Numbered from the stretch's first letter, positions 30,509-42,420 are shown. The stretch: DNA of 64,000 bases from Cladopsammia gracilis (GCA_022457155.1 JAJGOT010000308.1:479501-543500); one strand, 5' to 3'. Made by a program: numbers and translations. The notes: generated by a model not told the origin, from the letters alone.

Positions 30509-30754
30509 AATGCCCCATTCACACCAATGGTTAAACATGTTAAAATGTTGTTTAGTTTAATCACGCTGTTTAGGTTCTATCTTGAACGTTTTGAAATGTA
30601 TATGTCTCAAACTACCTGAAATGGTAATAAAAGTCATTGTTTCTTTTAGTAAATATTTCACTCCAAATATTACGAAAGGTTAGGTATTTTTCTAAACCTG
30701 TTTTAAACTAAACAACATTTAAACATGTTTAAGCGTTGGTGTGAATGGGGTATA
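30509..30754. mobile_element. MITE of about 245 bp
   Basis: CCCCATTCACACCAATGGTT (left) and the reverse complement of the right end (CCCCATTCACACCAACGCTT) start inverted repeats of about 50 bp that continue through AAACATGTT and GTTGTTTAGTTTAA. No coding sequence. Confidence 0.8.
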
Positions 30755-31296
30755 AGTCTGCTGGATTAACGGGTCATACGTAATCCATCGTAGCTGTTGA
30801 TGCATGGGTTGAATAAATGTGACCTTATACAATCGTACCTCAATCTTTATGTCCACATTGAAAGTTTACCTGTTTATACCTATATGAGTTATCTGTTTTC
30901 AAAAAGGACATTAAAAAATGTTACGGAACTAAATAAGTAATGCTTTCTGTTCTTTTTTTTTTTTTTTTCTTAAATCATTTTTTTTTTATTTTTCAAATAT
31001 ACATGAATACAATTGTTACTATTAGTGTTATTAATAGCAGTATTGAAGAAAAGGAAAGTGTTCAATCGGAATAAACTATATATATTAAGTTAAAAAAAAG
31101 GAAGAAAAAGCAACTGGTGCACAGGCCACCCAAGTACTTACCCCCCCCCCCCAAAAAAAAAGTAGTAAGTAGTGCAGAAGTGCTATTGGATCGAAAGTTT
31201 GGGCCAGATATCTTTTTTAAAATAAAAGATGGGTTGGTGTAAAAAAAACAAGCTGACATTATTTTTCGGAACCAAGGGTCAGTGCATTTCAGCGCA

Positions 31297-33501
31297 TTAA
31301 AGGTGATGCAAAAGAGGATCCCATTTTTTTGAAACGAAAGGATTGTTCTTCTCCATTTGATGGATTTGTTTCAAATATCTTAGGAAATATTCTAGCTTTG
31401 GTATGCATTCTTTTTGTCTACAGATCCAAATAAAATATTTCGCCATTAAAAAACAAAAATTAATTTGTAATTTGTATTTAGACGTATCCGGCCTCAGACC
31501 CAAGGTGGTTGCTACATGTAATGGCTCATCATCTTTTGTAACTAATTGACAAGACTGTAACCATGTATAAATACTACTCCAAAACAATTGCGTTTTTTCA
31601 CATTCCCAAAATAAATGCACCAGTTTCTCCATTTTAGTCTGACAGAAAGTACATTTATCTTCATCTATGATTCCTATTTTTTGCAAAAAACTGTTGGTTG
31701 ATATACGGCGATGTAGAAATTTGAAATTAAAAACTAGCTTTGAGCTCTTGGTGCATTGAAAGGATAATTGGTAAGCCGTTTTCCAATTAACATTTTGGTC
31801 TGGCTCAAGGTTGATTTCGTTGTACCATTTCTCCTGACATATTCCGGGTTGTTCACTTTTGTTTGATACTAACTTTTTATATACGAGTCTAGACGGTTTT
31901 GAACTTTCTAGAAATTTCGAGAAGAGACCTTCATGATTACTTTGGTTAGTTGTATTTTGCTTACATAAAGGTTTAATTCCCGACGTTATTCCGAGAAAGG
32001 TTAAAGGCCGAACTCGGAAATTATATTTGTTTTGGAAAGCAGTAAGAGAAAGAAAGTTAGAGGAATCGTCCATTAAGTGTTTAACTTTAGTTATACCATT
32101 GCAAAACCAAGTTTTATAAAAGATAGGTCTATTTTCAATCCTTATGAGTGAGTTATGCCATAGAGGTAATGAGAGAAAGTGTTTATGGGATCCAATGCTT
32201 TCCTCAAAGAAAGCTTCTGACCAGACTTCAAGGACTTCTTTCACAAAAGGGTCTGTTACCTCGATATATCTATAAATATCCTTTTTACTCAGATTTCCCA
32301 TTAGTATCACTTTGCCCCCATATTCCTGGAGTTCCAAGTCAAAAAAAATTTTCCAGCTGCCGCAGTTTTCAGGGTCAAGGTACTTTTTAATCCAAGCAGA
32401 TTTAAGAGATTTATTAAAAGAAACTATATCAATCATTTTTAGTCCTCCTTCTGAGTAGTCGTTTATCATTATATTTCGTTTTATTTTATCTCCTTTATTA
32501 CTCCACAGAAAGTTATAAAAAATGGAATTAATCTCTTTAATTGCTTCATGGTTTGATTGTAAAGGAGACAATATGTACACCATTTGTGATGTTAAAAGGC
32601 TTTTCAAAACCGTTATTTTACCTATCAAACTAAGTCTACGAAATTTCCAGCATCCCAGAATCGACTTTAATTTTTCCAATCTATCTTTGTACTTTTGAGA
32701 GATTGTAATATCCGGATCTGTCGACAGCCACACACCAAGAGTTTTGACTTTTTTCTTCGGCCACGTAAAGCCTTTTTCAGGAAGAAGTTTAAGGTCACTG
32801 TCAGCTTTAGAGCCAATCCACAGAGCCTCCGTCTTTCTACTATTTAGTCTGAGGCCAGATACATTGCCGAAAAATTCTAATAATTTCAAAGATTCTTGAA
32901 GCGATTCATCTGAACCATCTAAGATAAGTGTTGTGTCATCTGCATATTGACTCAATTTGATTTCATTGCCATTAACAGCTATGCCTCTAATTTCTTTCTT
33001 TCTCCGGATTGCTTCAGCCATTATTTCTACCGAGAGGATGAATAGGTAGGGTGACAATGGACAACCCTGCCTAACTCCTCGACTTAATTCAAAAAAATTG
33101 CTCGCCCATCCATTATTAAGAATGCAGCTTTCAATGTCACAGTAAAACTCTTTTATCCAGTTTAGAAATGATGAGCCAAAACTAAAGTACTTAAGAGTTT
33201 TATGAATAAAAGACCATTCCAATGTATCAAATGCTTTCTCAAAATCAATAAAAAGGAGGAGCCCCGGTATGCGTTTTGCGGCAGTATATTTAATAATGCT
33301 GTCTATTAAACGGATGTTTTCTCCGATAAATCGGTCCTTAATAAAACCTGTTTGATCATTCGAAATAAGTTTTGGAAGAAAAGTTTTCATGCGACTTGCG
33401 ATAGCTTTTGTTGCAATTTTATAATCGCAATTCAGTAGTGTTATTGGTCGCCAGTTTTTAATTAAATTAAGTTCAGTGTCTTTTTGGTATAAGTTTAACA
33501 A
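31297..33501 (-). CDS. LINE ORF2 part 2: reverse transcriptase and C-terminal region
   Basis: 734 codons. Starts in the finger region (N-W-R-P-I-T-L-L-N) and contains N-D-Q-T-G-F-I-K-D-R-F, F-I-D-F-E-K-A-F-D (motif A), S-R-G-V-R-Q-G-C-P-L-S (motif B), Q-Y-A-D-D-T-T-L-I-L (motif C, intact), G-K-I-T-V-L-K-S-L-L (thumb), and a late Cys motif C-T-F-C-Q-T-K-M-E-K-L-V-H-L-F-W. All catalytic Asp residues are present. It overlaps the end of the upstream frame (33473-35050) by 29 nt; a single indel between them explains the split. Confidence 0.9.
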   Translation of the reverse strand: MLNLYQKDTELNLIKNWRPITLLNCDYKIATKAIASRMKTFLPKLISNDQTGFIKDRFIGENIRLIDSIIKYTAAKRIPGLLLFIDFEKAFDTLEWSFIHKTLKYFSFGSSFLNWIKEFYCDIESCILNNGWASNFFELSRGVRQGCPLSPYLFILSVEIMAEAIRRKKEIRGIAVNGNEIKLSQYADDTTLILDGSDESLQESLKLLEFFGNVSGLRLNSRKTEALWIGSKADSDLKLLPEKGFTWPKKKVKTLGVWLSTDPDITISQKYKDRLEKLKSILGCWKFRRLSLIGKITVLKSLLTSQMVYILSPLQSNHEAIKEINSIFYNFLWSNKGDKIKRNIMINDYSEGGLKMIDIVSFNKSLKSAWIKKYLDPENCGSWKIFFDLELQEYGGKVILMGNLSKKDIYRYIEVTDPFVKEVLEVWSEAFFEESIGSHKHFLSLPLWHNSLIRIENRPIFYKTWFCNGITKVKHLMDDSSNFLSLTAFQNKYNFRVRPLTFLGITSGIKPLCKQNTTNQSNHEGLFSKFLESSKPSRLVYKKLVSNKSEQPGICQEKWYNEINLEPDQNVNWKTAYQLSFQCTKSSKLVFNFKFLHRRISTNSFLQKIGIIDEDKCTFCQTKMEKLVHLFWECEKTQLFWSSIYTWLQSCQLVTKDDEPLHVATTLGLRPDTSKYKLQINFCFLMAKYFIWICRQKECIPKLEYFLRYLKQIHQMEKNNPFVSKKWDPLLHHL

Positions 33502-35050
33502 TTCCGCGTCTTTGTGATATGGAGAGCTTTCCTTTTTGATACGAGTAATTTAGGGCGTTAATTAAAATTTCCGACAGGTCATTCCAAAATACTTTATAAA
33601 ATTCGCAAGGGAGACCATCAGTTCCTGGCGTTTTTTCAGAAGCCATAGATTTTAATGCTTCCAAACATTCCTTTGAACCTAGCAAGCCTTCGCAAAGAAG
33701 TTGCTCATCTTTGTTTAGAAACTTTTGGTTTTGCTGCGGTGGGAAAAAAACAGGTGTGTCGTCTTTGTTATCTATTTTAGAGCTATATAAATTTTTGTAA
33801 AAAGATTCACATTCATTCAAAATTTCCTTGTCTGTGTTAACAAAATCGCTTTCATTGATTTTAAGTTGGGCTATCGTTCCTTGTTTACAATGTCTCTTTT
33901 CTAGATTAAGAAAGTATTTAGTGTTTTTCTCGCCTTCGTTGTACCATCGGGATTTTGATCTCAGAATCGCACCTTTAGTTTGATATTCAATTATTGTCTC
34001 TAATTGGTGTTTCTTTGTTTCCAATTCCAACCATATTTTTTGGTTTTGAGCGTTATCGGCATAAACATTTGTAAGGTGTTTTTCAAGAGTTGCAATAGAT
34101 TGTTCAATTTCCTCTTGTTCTTTATCTAATTTTCTTTTTTTGGACACTCCAAAAATTATAGATCCCTCCCTAACTTTCATTTTCATCATTTCCCATAGCA
34201 AACTTGGATCAACATTGTCATCCTTTACATATTCGTCTTTGGTTTGGAGTATTATTGATTTAATCTGATTAACATAATCTTTGTCCGTTAGAAACGAGGT
34301 GTTAAGTTTCCAGAATCCGCGACCTCTATTGTTAGAGTGCAGGGAAATTTGTAACGTGATCAAGGAGTGGTCCGTTTTATATCCTGGTATGATGTCTGCT
34401 CCAATTGTATTACAAAACGTATTATGATTGACCAGAAAAAAATCGAGCCTGCAATGAACTTCAGGTTTTTTCTGTCGCCATGTGAATCTCGAGAGGTCAG
34501 GGTTGAAAATCCTCCAAGCATCTATCAAGTCTAGGCTTTCGCAGAAAGTATTAATGACTTCTAAGGATTTTTTATGAGTTCTGGGAAGGCCACCTTTCTT
34601 GTCTTTTTCAACATCTAGTACTAAGTTAAAATCACCCCCAATTATTATCTCTTCGCAGTTAAAGTCGAGAAGATGATTAAAAACTGAGTTAAAAAAATTG
34701 GCATCATCATCATTTGGGGCATAAACATTTGCCAATGTTAGGTGTTTTTCATTTGTAATCAAATCACATATTATAAAGCGTCCCTCGGGATCTGAGTATG
34801 TTTTTAAGATTTGAAAACTAAAATTGTTGTTAAAAATTATGGCGACACCTGCCTTTTTACTAGAACAGCAACTAAATAATGCTTGGTAACCCCATTCGGC
34901 TCGCCAATCGTGCATATTTTCTTCTGTACAATGGGCTTCTTGTATAAAATATATCGACATTTTTCTATTTCTTAGCCAGTTGAATGTTTCTCGTCGCTTG
35001 ACCCTGTCCCCTAGTCCTCGTACATTAACAGATCCTATCTTAAGATCCAT
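33473..35050 (-). CDS. LINE ORF2 part 1: AP-type endonuclease and RT start
   Basis: 525 codons from ATG 35050 (M-D-L-K-I-G-S-V-N-V-R-G-L). Endonuclease residues are intact: N in S-V-N-V-R, E in F-I-Q-E-A-H, D/N in G-G-D-F-N-L-V-L-D, T-W-R-Q, R-L-D-F-F-L-V and D-H in T-D-H-S-L-I. A coiled charged linker follows, then W-Y-N-E-G-E-K-N-T-K-Y-F and T-P-G-T-D-G-L-P-C-E-F-Y, the RT entry. The frame ends at G-I-V-K-L-I-P-K, where the next frame takes over. Confidence 0.9.
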   Translation of the reverse strand: MDLKIGSVNVRGLGDRVKRRETFNWLRNRKMSIYFIQEAHCTEENMHDWRAEWGYQALFSCCSSKKAGVAIIFNNNFSFQILKTYSDPEGRFIICDLITNEKHLTLANVYAPNDDDANFFNSVFNHLLDFNCEEIIIGGDFNLVLDVEKDKKGGLPRTHKKSLEVINTFCESLDLIDAWRIFNPDLSRFTWRQKKPEVHCRLDFFLVNHNTFCNTIGADIIPGYKTDHSLITLQISLHSNNRGRGFWKLNTSFLTDKDYVNQIKSIILQTKDEYVKDDNVDPSLLWEMMKMKVREGSIIFGVSKKRKLDKEQEEIEQSIATLEKHLTNVYADNAQNQKIWLELETKKHQLETIIEYQTKGAILRSKSRWYNEGEKNTKYFLNLEKRHCKQGTIAQLKINESDFVNTDKEILNECESFYKNLYSSKIDNKDDTPVFFPPQQNQKFLNKDEQLLCEGLLGSKECLEALKSMASEKTPGTDGLPCEFYKVFWNDLSEILINALNYSYQKGKLSISQRRGIVKLIPKRH

Positions 35051-35343
35051 TTTGTTTTGTTAATTGTGAAATAGATGCGATCGGCCTCATTCGTCCAATA
35101 GCGCTTCTGCGAAAAGTAACAATAACGTAAGCTAAATAATTTGAATAAAAATACAGGACAAAGTAACAAATAGAAAAAAAATGCTTTACAATGAAAATAC
35201 AGCAAAAAAAAAACGGTAAAAGGACCCTGTGAGTCAAACAGTGTGTTGTCATTTCGTACTCTTTGATTCTTGTTTTTGTTCGTCCGCCATGAAAAAAAAA
35301 CATTACAGAGAGTGGCTTTAGCCCCTTTTAATTACGTTAATGT

Positions 35344-35690
35344 TTAGCGGTGTTCAGGAATAGTAAGTTGTTTGCCAACAGGCCAAAGTACACCATTAAT
35401 ATATAACTTATCTGGCTGTGCGGTGCTAAATGATGCCGTCATTCCATTTCTCCGTGCCAATTTCATGGTCTCCATTTGCGGTCTTCTTCGTTCGATTATC
35501 TCGGTCGGTAGATCTTTAAACATTTGATAATTTGTACCTTGTAGTCTGCGACCTCGAGCTAGTATCTGTTCGCAATCCTTGTAGCGCAAGAAGCGAGCCA
35601 GGATGGGCCGCGGACCACCATTTTTTCCTTTGCCAGTGCGGTGAACTCTTTGTATCTCAACATTTCTTGCATCTGCAAAACCCAACTCTT
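35344..35690 (-). pseudogene. LINE ORF1, C-terminal half only
   Basis: The frame carries E-I-Q-R-V-H-R-T-G-K, R-P-I-L-A-R-F-L-R-Y-K-D, and the C-terminal domain ending L-Y-I-N-G-V-L-W-P-V-G-K, typical of L1-type ORF1. The coiled coil and most of the RRM are absent. Upstream (35690-35800) only short out-of-frame matches remain. It lies 294 nt upstream of ORF2, a normal arrangement. Confidence 0.75.
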
Positions 35691-35984
35691 AATGTTGACA
35701 AAATCTCATCTTCTTCTTCGACTTCGGGTTCTTGCTTTCTGTTCTGTTTTTCCTTTCATATGTTTGCAAAACTCCTCTCTTAATGCCCTTGGCATCTGTT
35801 CGTCATCACAATAAATACTAACTGAAAATGACCACTGAGTGATGTCATATCATTTGACATAGCAATTTCGAGGTCATCAAGAGAGAGCAATTTCATTAAC
35901 CTTTTAACTCCCAAGAGTGTCGAAGAACAAAATTCAAGAAAAATCCCAAATTTCATTTTGTCAAATTTTAAACTAATGGTAACA

Positions 35985-36640
35985 TACATACATACATGAA
36001 CTTTATTTATTCTCGAATTTACAGTGTAGGCTAAAAAGGCTAATATCTTCGAGAGCATAAATAGTACATGTGGTTTGTATAAAAAATAGAAATAAATAAA
36101 TCAATCAAAAAGGGGGAAAATCTATTTACATTAAAAAATCTAATTTACATCTATTTACATGAATAATGTCAATATACAATCGCGTCTAAAAAGATATTAC
36201 ATTGTACTTTAAGGAGTCTTCTAAAACCAGTTAAAGTAGGCTCAGATCTTACATTATTAGGTAGGGAGTTCCAGGTCTTAGATGCAAAGTAACGAAAGGA
36301 GTTGAGACCATAAGTAGTGGTAACAGGTTTGCATAGCGATAAAATATTAGTACCTCTAAAAAAATATTCTGACTGATGCAGACTAAACATGTCTCTAAGA
36401 TATTTGGGAAAACTGGTGACATCATAGTTCAAACATTTGTAGATAGCGATTAACATATTTTGTATCCTTTGGTTGTACAGAGTTGTTCCTTCTGATTTAT
36501 GTAGTAGCTGCTGCTAAGACAAAACTTTATCATTAAAAACAATACGTAGGGCGCGCTTATTAAGAGATTCTAATTTATCACAAATTCTAGCACTACAAAA
36601 ATGCCAGACCATAGAACAGAATTGAAAATGGGGCAAAATG
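35985..36640 (-). mobile_element. CR1/jockey-like LINE 3' fragment
   Basis: Minus strand. From about 36630 it encodes W-H-F-C-S-A-R-I-C-D-K-L-E-S-L-N-K-R-A-L-R, then (36456-36169) Y-G-L-N-S-F-R-Y-F-A-S-K-T-W-N-S-L-P-N-N, the standard C-terminus of CR1/jockey-type elements. One stop separates the two. The 3' end carries a CATA microsatellite (35980-35997). It is a different clade from the Tx1-like copies. Confidence 0.75.
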
Positions 36641-37220
36641 AAAAAGAACCGCTAATTAAAAGAGGTTTCATTTGAATGGTCACACCATCACCATAGGATT
36701 TCGTTCACAGACCCAAATGTTAAAACTACACTACATGTCTCCATAACTTAGGAGTGAAAGGGTTAAAATGCAACTAATTAATTTTCAATTATTTGTCACA
36801 AGTCGTTTTGTAGTGTATTTTTTAAACTAAACGCAGATTTTCCGCACTAAGCAAACACTGAAAAGTGTTTTAGGTAGCATTATACCCTATATCGTCTTCG
36901 ACTCATGTTTGACGTGGTCTCACCTTGTGTTTGTACATAGAAACAAAACGTTAACTCTACAAGGTACCACATAATAATGAATTTTTCCCCATTTTTATCT
37001 CGTGAATACATATATGGTCTGTTGTTAACTTGTAAACTCCCCAGAGTATTACAATCACATCACTGTATTTATTTCACAAGTCTTTTCGGAAGGAATTGCA
37101 GCGCACAAGATATCAAGGTTTTATGTCTGAATATTTTCAAGATGTGGTGCACTTTTATTGAAATGAAAGAGTTGAAACAAAAGGTGGGTTGTTAATAAAA
37201 GTAGCTGGGGTGGTTGCTTA
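36641..37220. other. No gene seen
   Basis: AT-rich sequence; the short + strand ORF 36977-37195 shows no family features. Confidence 0.5.
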
Positions 37221-38712
37221 TGACGAGTCAATTGCAGATTTGTTATAAATTACCTCAGTAAGATTTGTGCTCGAGTGAAAGAACGTACACTGTACAGTTG
37301 TTCTCATGTGAACAGTCCTGATTGTTGTGCCCTAACTACATTCCAAGTAGAGGGCCCAAAGAAAAAAAGGTTCCTTATTACCTTAAATTGTTTAGACACA
37401 AACTCAAAGTAGACTGCCAAAACACCCTGCATTTTCATTTGCAAGCCCAGAAGTTTGGATTCCTTTTTGCCTGAGGTCCTCCTAATCTCAATTTTCAACA
37501 GGTCGTTACGGCCTTTCTATAAGGTTGTTTTTTTGTTCTTGTTCAAATGCAACAATGTACAGTGTGTATATTACTGCTTTTTGCCATTAGGTTTTTAAAT
37601 CATGTTTTGCTCTTGAAGTTTTAGCTAGGGACAATAATGTGATATTGTAATAAAAATACAGCAGTAGTCAGATTTTTAATGGTCAATGTAACTCAAATCT
37701 GTTTTTTGATTTCATCTCATTGATTATTTGTTGTTTATTTTATTTATTTAATCAAATTCCAAATTACATTACATGTACATTGTATAAGACAATCAGTGAA
37801 TCTGAGGTCAGCTCAAAACAATATGTGATTCCTTGGAATAAACTGCCTTATATATAATAATAACTACAATAATAACTACAATCTTGGTCAGAAGTCTTAG
37901 GACACTTAACCTTTTCTCCCACAAATTGCCTTTGTCGTTACCTCCCCCTCCCCACCCCCAATACAATGACGAGTCAATTGCAGATTTGTTATAAATTACC
38001 TCAGTAAGATTTGTGCTCGAGTGAAAGAACGTACACTGTACAGTTGTTCTCATGTGAACAGTCCTGATTGTTGTGCCCTAACTACATTCCAAGTAGAGGG
38101 CCCAAAGAAAAAAAGGTTCCTTATTACCTTAAATTGTTTAGACACAAACTCAAAGTAGACTGCCAAAACACCCTGCATTTTCATTTGCAAGCCCAGAAGT
38201 TTGGATTCCTTTTTGCCTGAGGTCCTCCTAATCTCAATTTTCAACAGGTCGTTACGGCCTTTCTATAAGGTTGTTTTTTTGTTCTTGTTCAGATGCAACA
38301 ATGTACAGTGTGTATATTACTGCTTTTTGCTATTAGGTTTTTAAATCATGTTTTGCTCTTGAAGTTTTAGCTAGGGACAATAATGTGATATTGTAATAAA
38401 AATACAGCAGTAGTCAGATTTTTAATGGTCAATGTAACTCAAATCTGTTTTTTGATTTCATCTCATTGATTATTTGTTGTTTATTTTATTTATTTAATCA
38501 AATTCCAAATTACATTACATGTACATTGTATAAGACAATCAGTGAATCTGAGGTCAGCTCAAAACAATATGTGATTCCTTGGAATAAACTGCCTTATATA
38601 TAATAATAACTACAATAATAACTACAATCTTGGTCAGAAGTCTTAGGACACTTAACCTTTTCTCCCACAAATTGCCTTTGTCGTTACCTCCCCCTCCCCA
38701 CCCCCAATACAA
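37221..38712. repeat. Tandem duplication, two copies of 746 bp
   Basis: TGACGAGTCAATTGCAGATT starts at 37221 and 37967, and the copies agree throughout with only a few differences (for example near 37550/38292). Each ends in CCCCACCCCCAATACAATG. The identical 64-codon minus frames in each unit are a by-product. Confidence 0.92.
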
Positions 38713-38841
38713 TGTTGAGCTTTATGCATATAACCAAGTCACAATGTCTCAACTTTGTATTGGGGGGAAGGGGGGACCAGCTGGAAATGGAACGATAGTT
38801 TCTCTATTCGAAAAACATTGTCATCGTGTAGCATTTTCCTA
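38623..38841 (+). repeat. Dispersed repeat, copy 1
   Basis: About 215 bp from TTGGTCAGAAGTCTTAGG to GTGTAGCATTTTCC matches 50045-50253 in the same orientation at roughly 93 percent by eye. It contains an inverted repeat (CCCCAATACAATGTTGAG ... CTCAACTTTGTATTGGGG). It overlaps the end of the second 746 bp unit. Confidence 0.85.
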
Positions 38842-38845
38842 ATAG

Positions 38846-39424
38846 TCCGGTCTGTTAAGGTCGAAAATTGAGGAAATCGTGACAAATCGCGTAAAGGGAC
38901 AAAACTTGGTACGAATATATCTCAGCATGTTACTAACCATTTTAGAAGGGGTGCCACAAATTTTGTTGCCAGGGGGGAGGGGAGGGGGGTTTTGTCAAAG
39001 AGACTGAGTTTTGATGTTTGAAGAACTACAATCGCTAAATACACTCCGCTAGGTTGCATTCTAAGTGGTTTAGAATATTTGGACGACAAAGCAGAAAAAA
39101 ACATCAAATCGGTAAAATTGGCGTTAAAATAGTCTGTACTGAGCAGATGTGTGCCCATAAAAAAACCTTAAAAATGTAATCCTTCATAAGTCATAAGTCC
39201 TTCATAAGTCTTCATGAGTCATAAGAAGCGCAAATATGGAACTGTTCCTATTACTGATTAAAAGCAGGTTGTCTATATGATGAAAGAAGTGTCTTTCCAC
39301 TAGCAGTGCGATTTAAAGGACAAAAGACGTCTAAATGTTGCAAAAATACACATCTGTGTTAGCACCGGAAGTGCCGTGTGAACAGTTCTCTGCTGAAATT
39401 TGACAGTGCTCACACGAATTTTCA
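38846..39424. other. No gene seen
   Basis: Unremarkable sequence with one G-rich run at 38970-38990 and a short repeated TTCATAAGTC near 39183-39212. Confidence 0.45.
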
Positions 39425-40103
39425 AGCCTGAGGGGACGGTTCATTATTTATGGGGATGACCGGGTCGGATAAAAAATGACCGGGTCATAAAAAATTTTCT
39501 TCCTGAAACGACGGGCTATGAAGATTTAAAAGGGCAAATTGACCGGGTTCTGAAAAAAAGTCCTTTAACAATTTATTATAATAACATTAAATTTTGTCAC
39601 TTCAAATTAATACTGCTGCTGTATACTTGTACTGAAGCACATATTTCAATGAAACATTAAATACTATCTGACATAATAAGCTTATATTCAAACAAACTGT
39701 ACTGTACTCGTAAATCTGTTCCCAATTGGGGAATCGGAAATTCTCGGAAAAGAAACGTTTGTGTAATTGACTGAATGTCAAAATTAAACTCGCCAGCATA
39801 CTGAAAAATATATATCTTATATAACTACTTGTAAAACGTGAACTTCCAAGCTTCAGCATTATGAAGGTTTAATACATGCATATCTGCAACAAATACGAAT
39901 CCAACGAACTATGAACACGACGACAACACGACCAGATTCTGTCGCGACGTATCGAGAATGTTCTCAGCGACTTTACTAGACACCAGGCTTCTCACATCTT
40001 TTTGATGCCTGGCGGTTTTATAAACATTATTAGTTGTCCGTCAAAACATACATTATTTTCTGGCGAAATATAATTAATTAAAGGCTAATTTACACGTTGC
40101 GAA

Positions 40104-42420
40104 AATTAAAGATTTCGAGGGATATTGTTCACGTTCTTCATCAGAAGATATTAAAAATGACAGTGACAATTTAGATTTTCGCGTGTCGGAAACGCAATGT
40201 GGACAAGAAATCGCGCAAAACAAATTATATCTGCAATATTTAAGCTAACAACAACCTAAATAACCTATTGGATACCATTTGTTCTTCAAGAAGTTCTTAG
40301 CAGAAAAGTTTTGAAATAAAAAAAGTTCATGTACAATGCTTGCACTGTACAAAGAGCGCGCACAATTTGTCGTGGCCGACAAATCGGGAGTGTAGGTTTT
40401 TGTCGAGGGTCGAGGGTAAAGTGTTGAGGGTCGAGGGTAAAATGTCGAGGGTCGAGGGTAAAATGTCGAGGGTCGAGGGTTAAAAAATTTCGGCGATTTT
40501 TTTTTATTTTGCACTCGGAATGAATTCGGCCGATAAAAGAACAGCCGGTACCAAAACATTTTATTTGACGAACCTAATCTATTAAACCTGTAGAACCTTT
40601 ATGTCAAACATTAACACAGAGACGACCGGGCGAACTTTGCAAAACTTAATGAACAATTTGAGTGTAAACACTTCGGCTATATCATAAACAAGAAAGACAA
40701 CGAAGGTTTTCCTCTTTAATATATTACAGTAAAACCGTTTTCATCGAAGTTTATTAGACAAGAGTTCTCGAGAAGAATCGTCAACATTACCAGTTTTTCA
40801 TTTAAACAATTCATTTTTTCCCCTTCGAATTGGTGCGGCCAAAATAATTGCAGCGTTCGCATCATTATTAATTCGTTGAGCATAATTTATGATTCCCTAT
40901 AGAAAAGAAAAGCAGCTTGATATTTTGGAAAGGTTTCTTCGGAGAGATTTTCATTGAAAGAGATTTACATCATGTAATTTTAAAAATAACTATTCAAGAA
41001 TAACTATTCAAGACAGTCATTTTTACTAACTTTTTCAGTTTGCTATATCACGACGAGGTTGCAACAACATAATTGCAAAACAAATCATTGATGATAGTTT
41101 TTAAAAATGGCACAAGACCTGAAATAGACAGCCAAACCGGCTTTGTTGTAACGCGTAACGCAAGGAAAATTTGTCAACTTTGACCTCATTTCATTTCTGT
41201 TAATAAACCTAGCTTAGAAACACATTTAACATTGATGGTGGTGTTTTATAACTTTCACTGCTGTTTTGAATTTATTTTATGCCTTCAAAAGTCACCAGTT
41301 TTGTTCCCGCGAAAACACAACTGATCACAACTTTGGCGTAAAATAAAACTTGACCTGCAAGACGACTCAAGTGCGCACCTTTTCTCAATCGTGATTTTCG
41401 CTTTTCGCACCTTTGTTTTTAAAATCTTCAGCACGGCTTTTATTACGACTGTTTAATCCAGTCCGCAAGCTTCACGCGAGTCGGAACTGAAATCACTTTT
41501 CGCCACGGTAACAGAGGTTTACTATAAAGCAATTTAATTCATTTGACCTAGTTTATTTCGCTGGAGTTTCGGTCTACATGTAAAATTGTTGTGCGGTTGA
41601 CTCGAATTTGCAACCTCGTCGTGATATAGCAAACTGAAAAAGTTAGTAAAAATGACTGTAAAAATGACTGTCCTGAATAGTTATTCTTGAATAGTTATTT
41701 TTAAAATTACATGATGTAAATCTCTTTCAATGAAAATCTCTCCGAAGAAACCTTTCCAAAACATCAAGCTGCTTTTCTTTTCTATAGGGAATCATAAATT
41801 ATGCTCAACGAATTTATAATGATGCGAAGGCTGCAATTATTTTGGCCGCACCAATTCGAAGGGGAAAAAATGAATTGTTTAAATGAAAAACTGGTAATGT
41901 TGACGATTCTTCTCGAGAACTCTTGTCTAATAAACTTCGATGAAAACGGTTTTACTGTAATATATTAAAGAGGAAAACCTTCGTTGTCTTTCTTGTTTAT
42001 GATATAGCCGAAGTGTTTACACTCAAATTGTTCATTAAGTTTTGCAAAGTTCGCCCGGTCGTCTCTGTGTTAATGTTTGACATAAAGGTTCTACAGGTTT
42101 AATAGATTAGGTTCGTCAAATAAAATGTTTTGGTACCGGCTGTTCTTTTATCGGCCGAATTCATTCCGAGTGCAAAATAAAAAAAAATCGCCGAAATTTT
42201 TGAACCCTCGACATTTTACCCTCGACCCTCGACATTTTACCCTCGACCCTCGACATTTTACCCTCGACCCTCGACATTTTACCCTCGACCCTCAACAAAA
42301 ACCTACACTCACAAATCGGCCCGACAAATCGCAGCTTGTCTACTGAATCGTCACTGTCAATATTAACTTCTGATGAAGAACGTGAACAATATCCCTTGAA
42401 ATCTTTAATTTTCTCTTCCA
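40104..42420. repeat. 2.3 kb palindrome with minisatellites at both shoulders
   Basis: The arm 40385-41066 is repeated in reverse complement at 41609-42305, differing at scattered sites, around a spacer of about 540 bp. The similarity extends outward to 40104-40180 and 42345-42420 (AAAATTAAAGATTTC ... GGGATATTGTTCACG). The left side has an extra insert at about 40190-40380. Both shoulders contain a 21 bp minisatellite (CCCTCGACATTTTACCCTCG type): about three units left, four right, in opposite orientation. Confidence 0.88.

Larger units (their letters stand above)
30955..35800 (-). mobile_element. Tx1/L1-like LINE, near-complete, best preserved copy
   Basis: Minus strand. The 3' end is marked by T-rich runs at 30953-31000. 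ORF2 occupies 35050-31297 with a single frameshift and no other stops. A 5'-truncated ORF1 precedes it (35690-35344). The 5' UTR and ORF1 start are missing or rearranged near 35700-35800. Total length is about 4.8 kb. Confidence 0.88.

Noticed and set aside
31141..31160. C/A homopolymer run as a functional signal
   Set aside because: It lies in a LINE 3' UTR and is most simply polymer slippage or sequencing error.
37304..38244. Two identical 64-codon minus-strand ORFs
   Set aside because: They are copies created by the 746 bp tandem duplication, with no family features.
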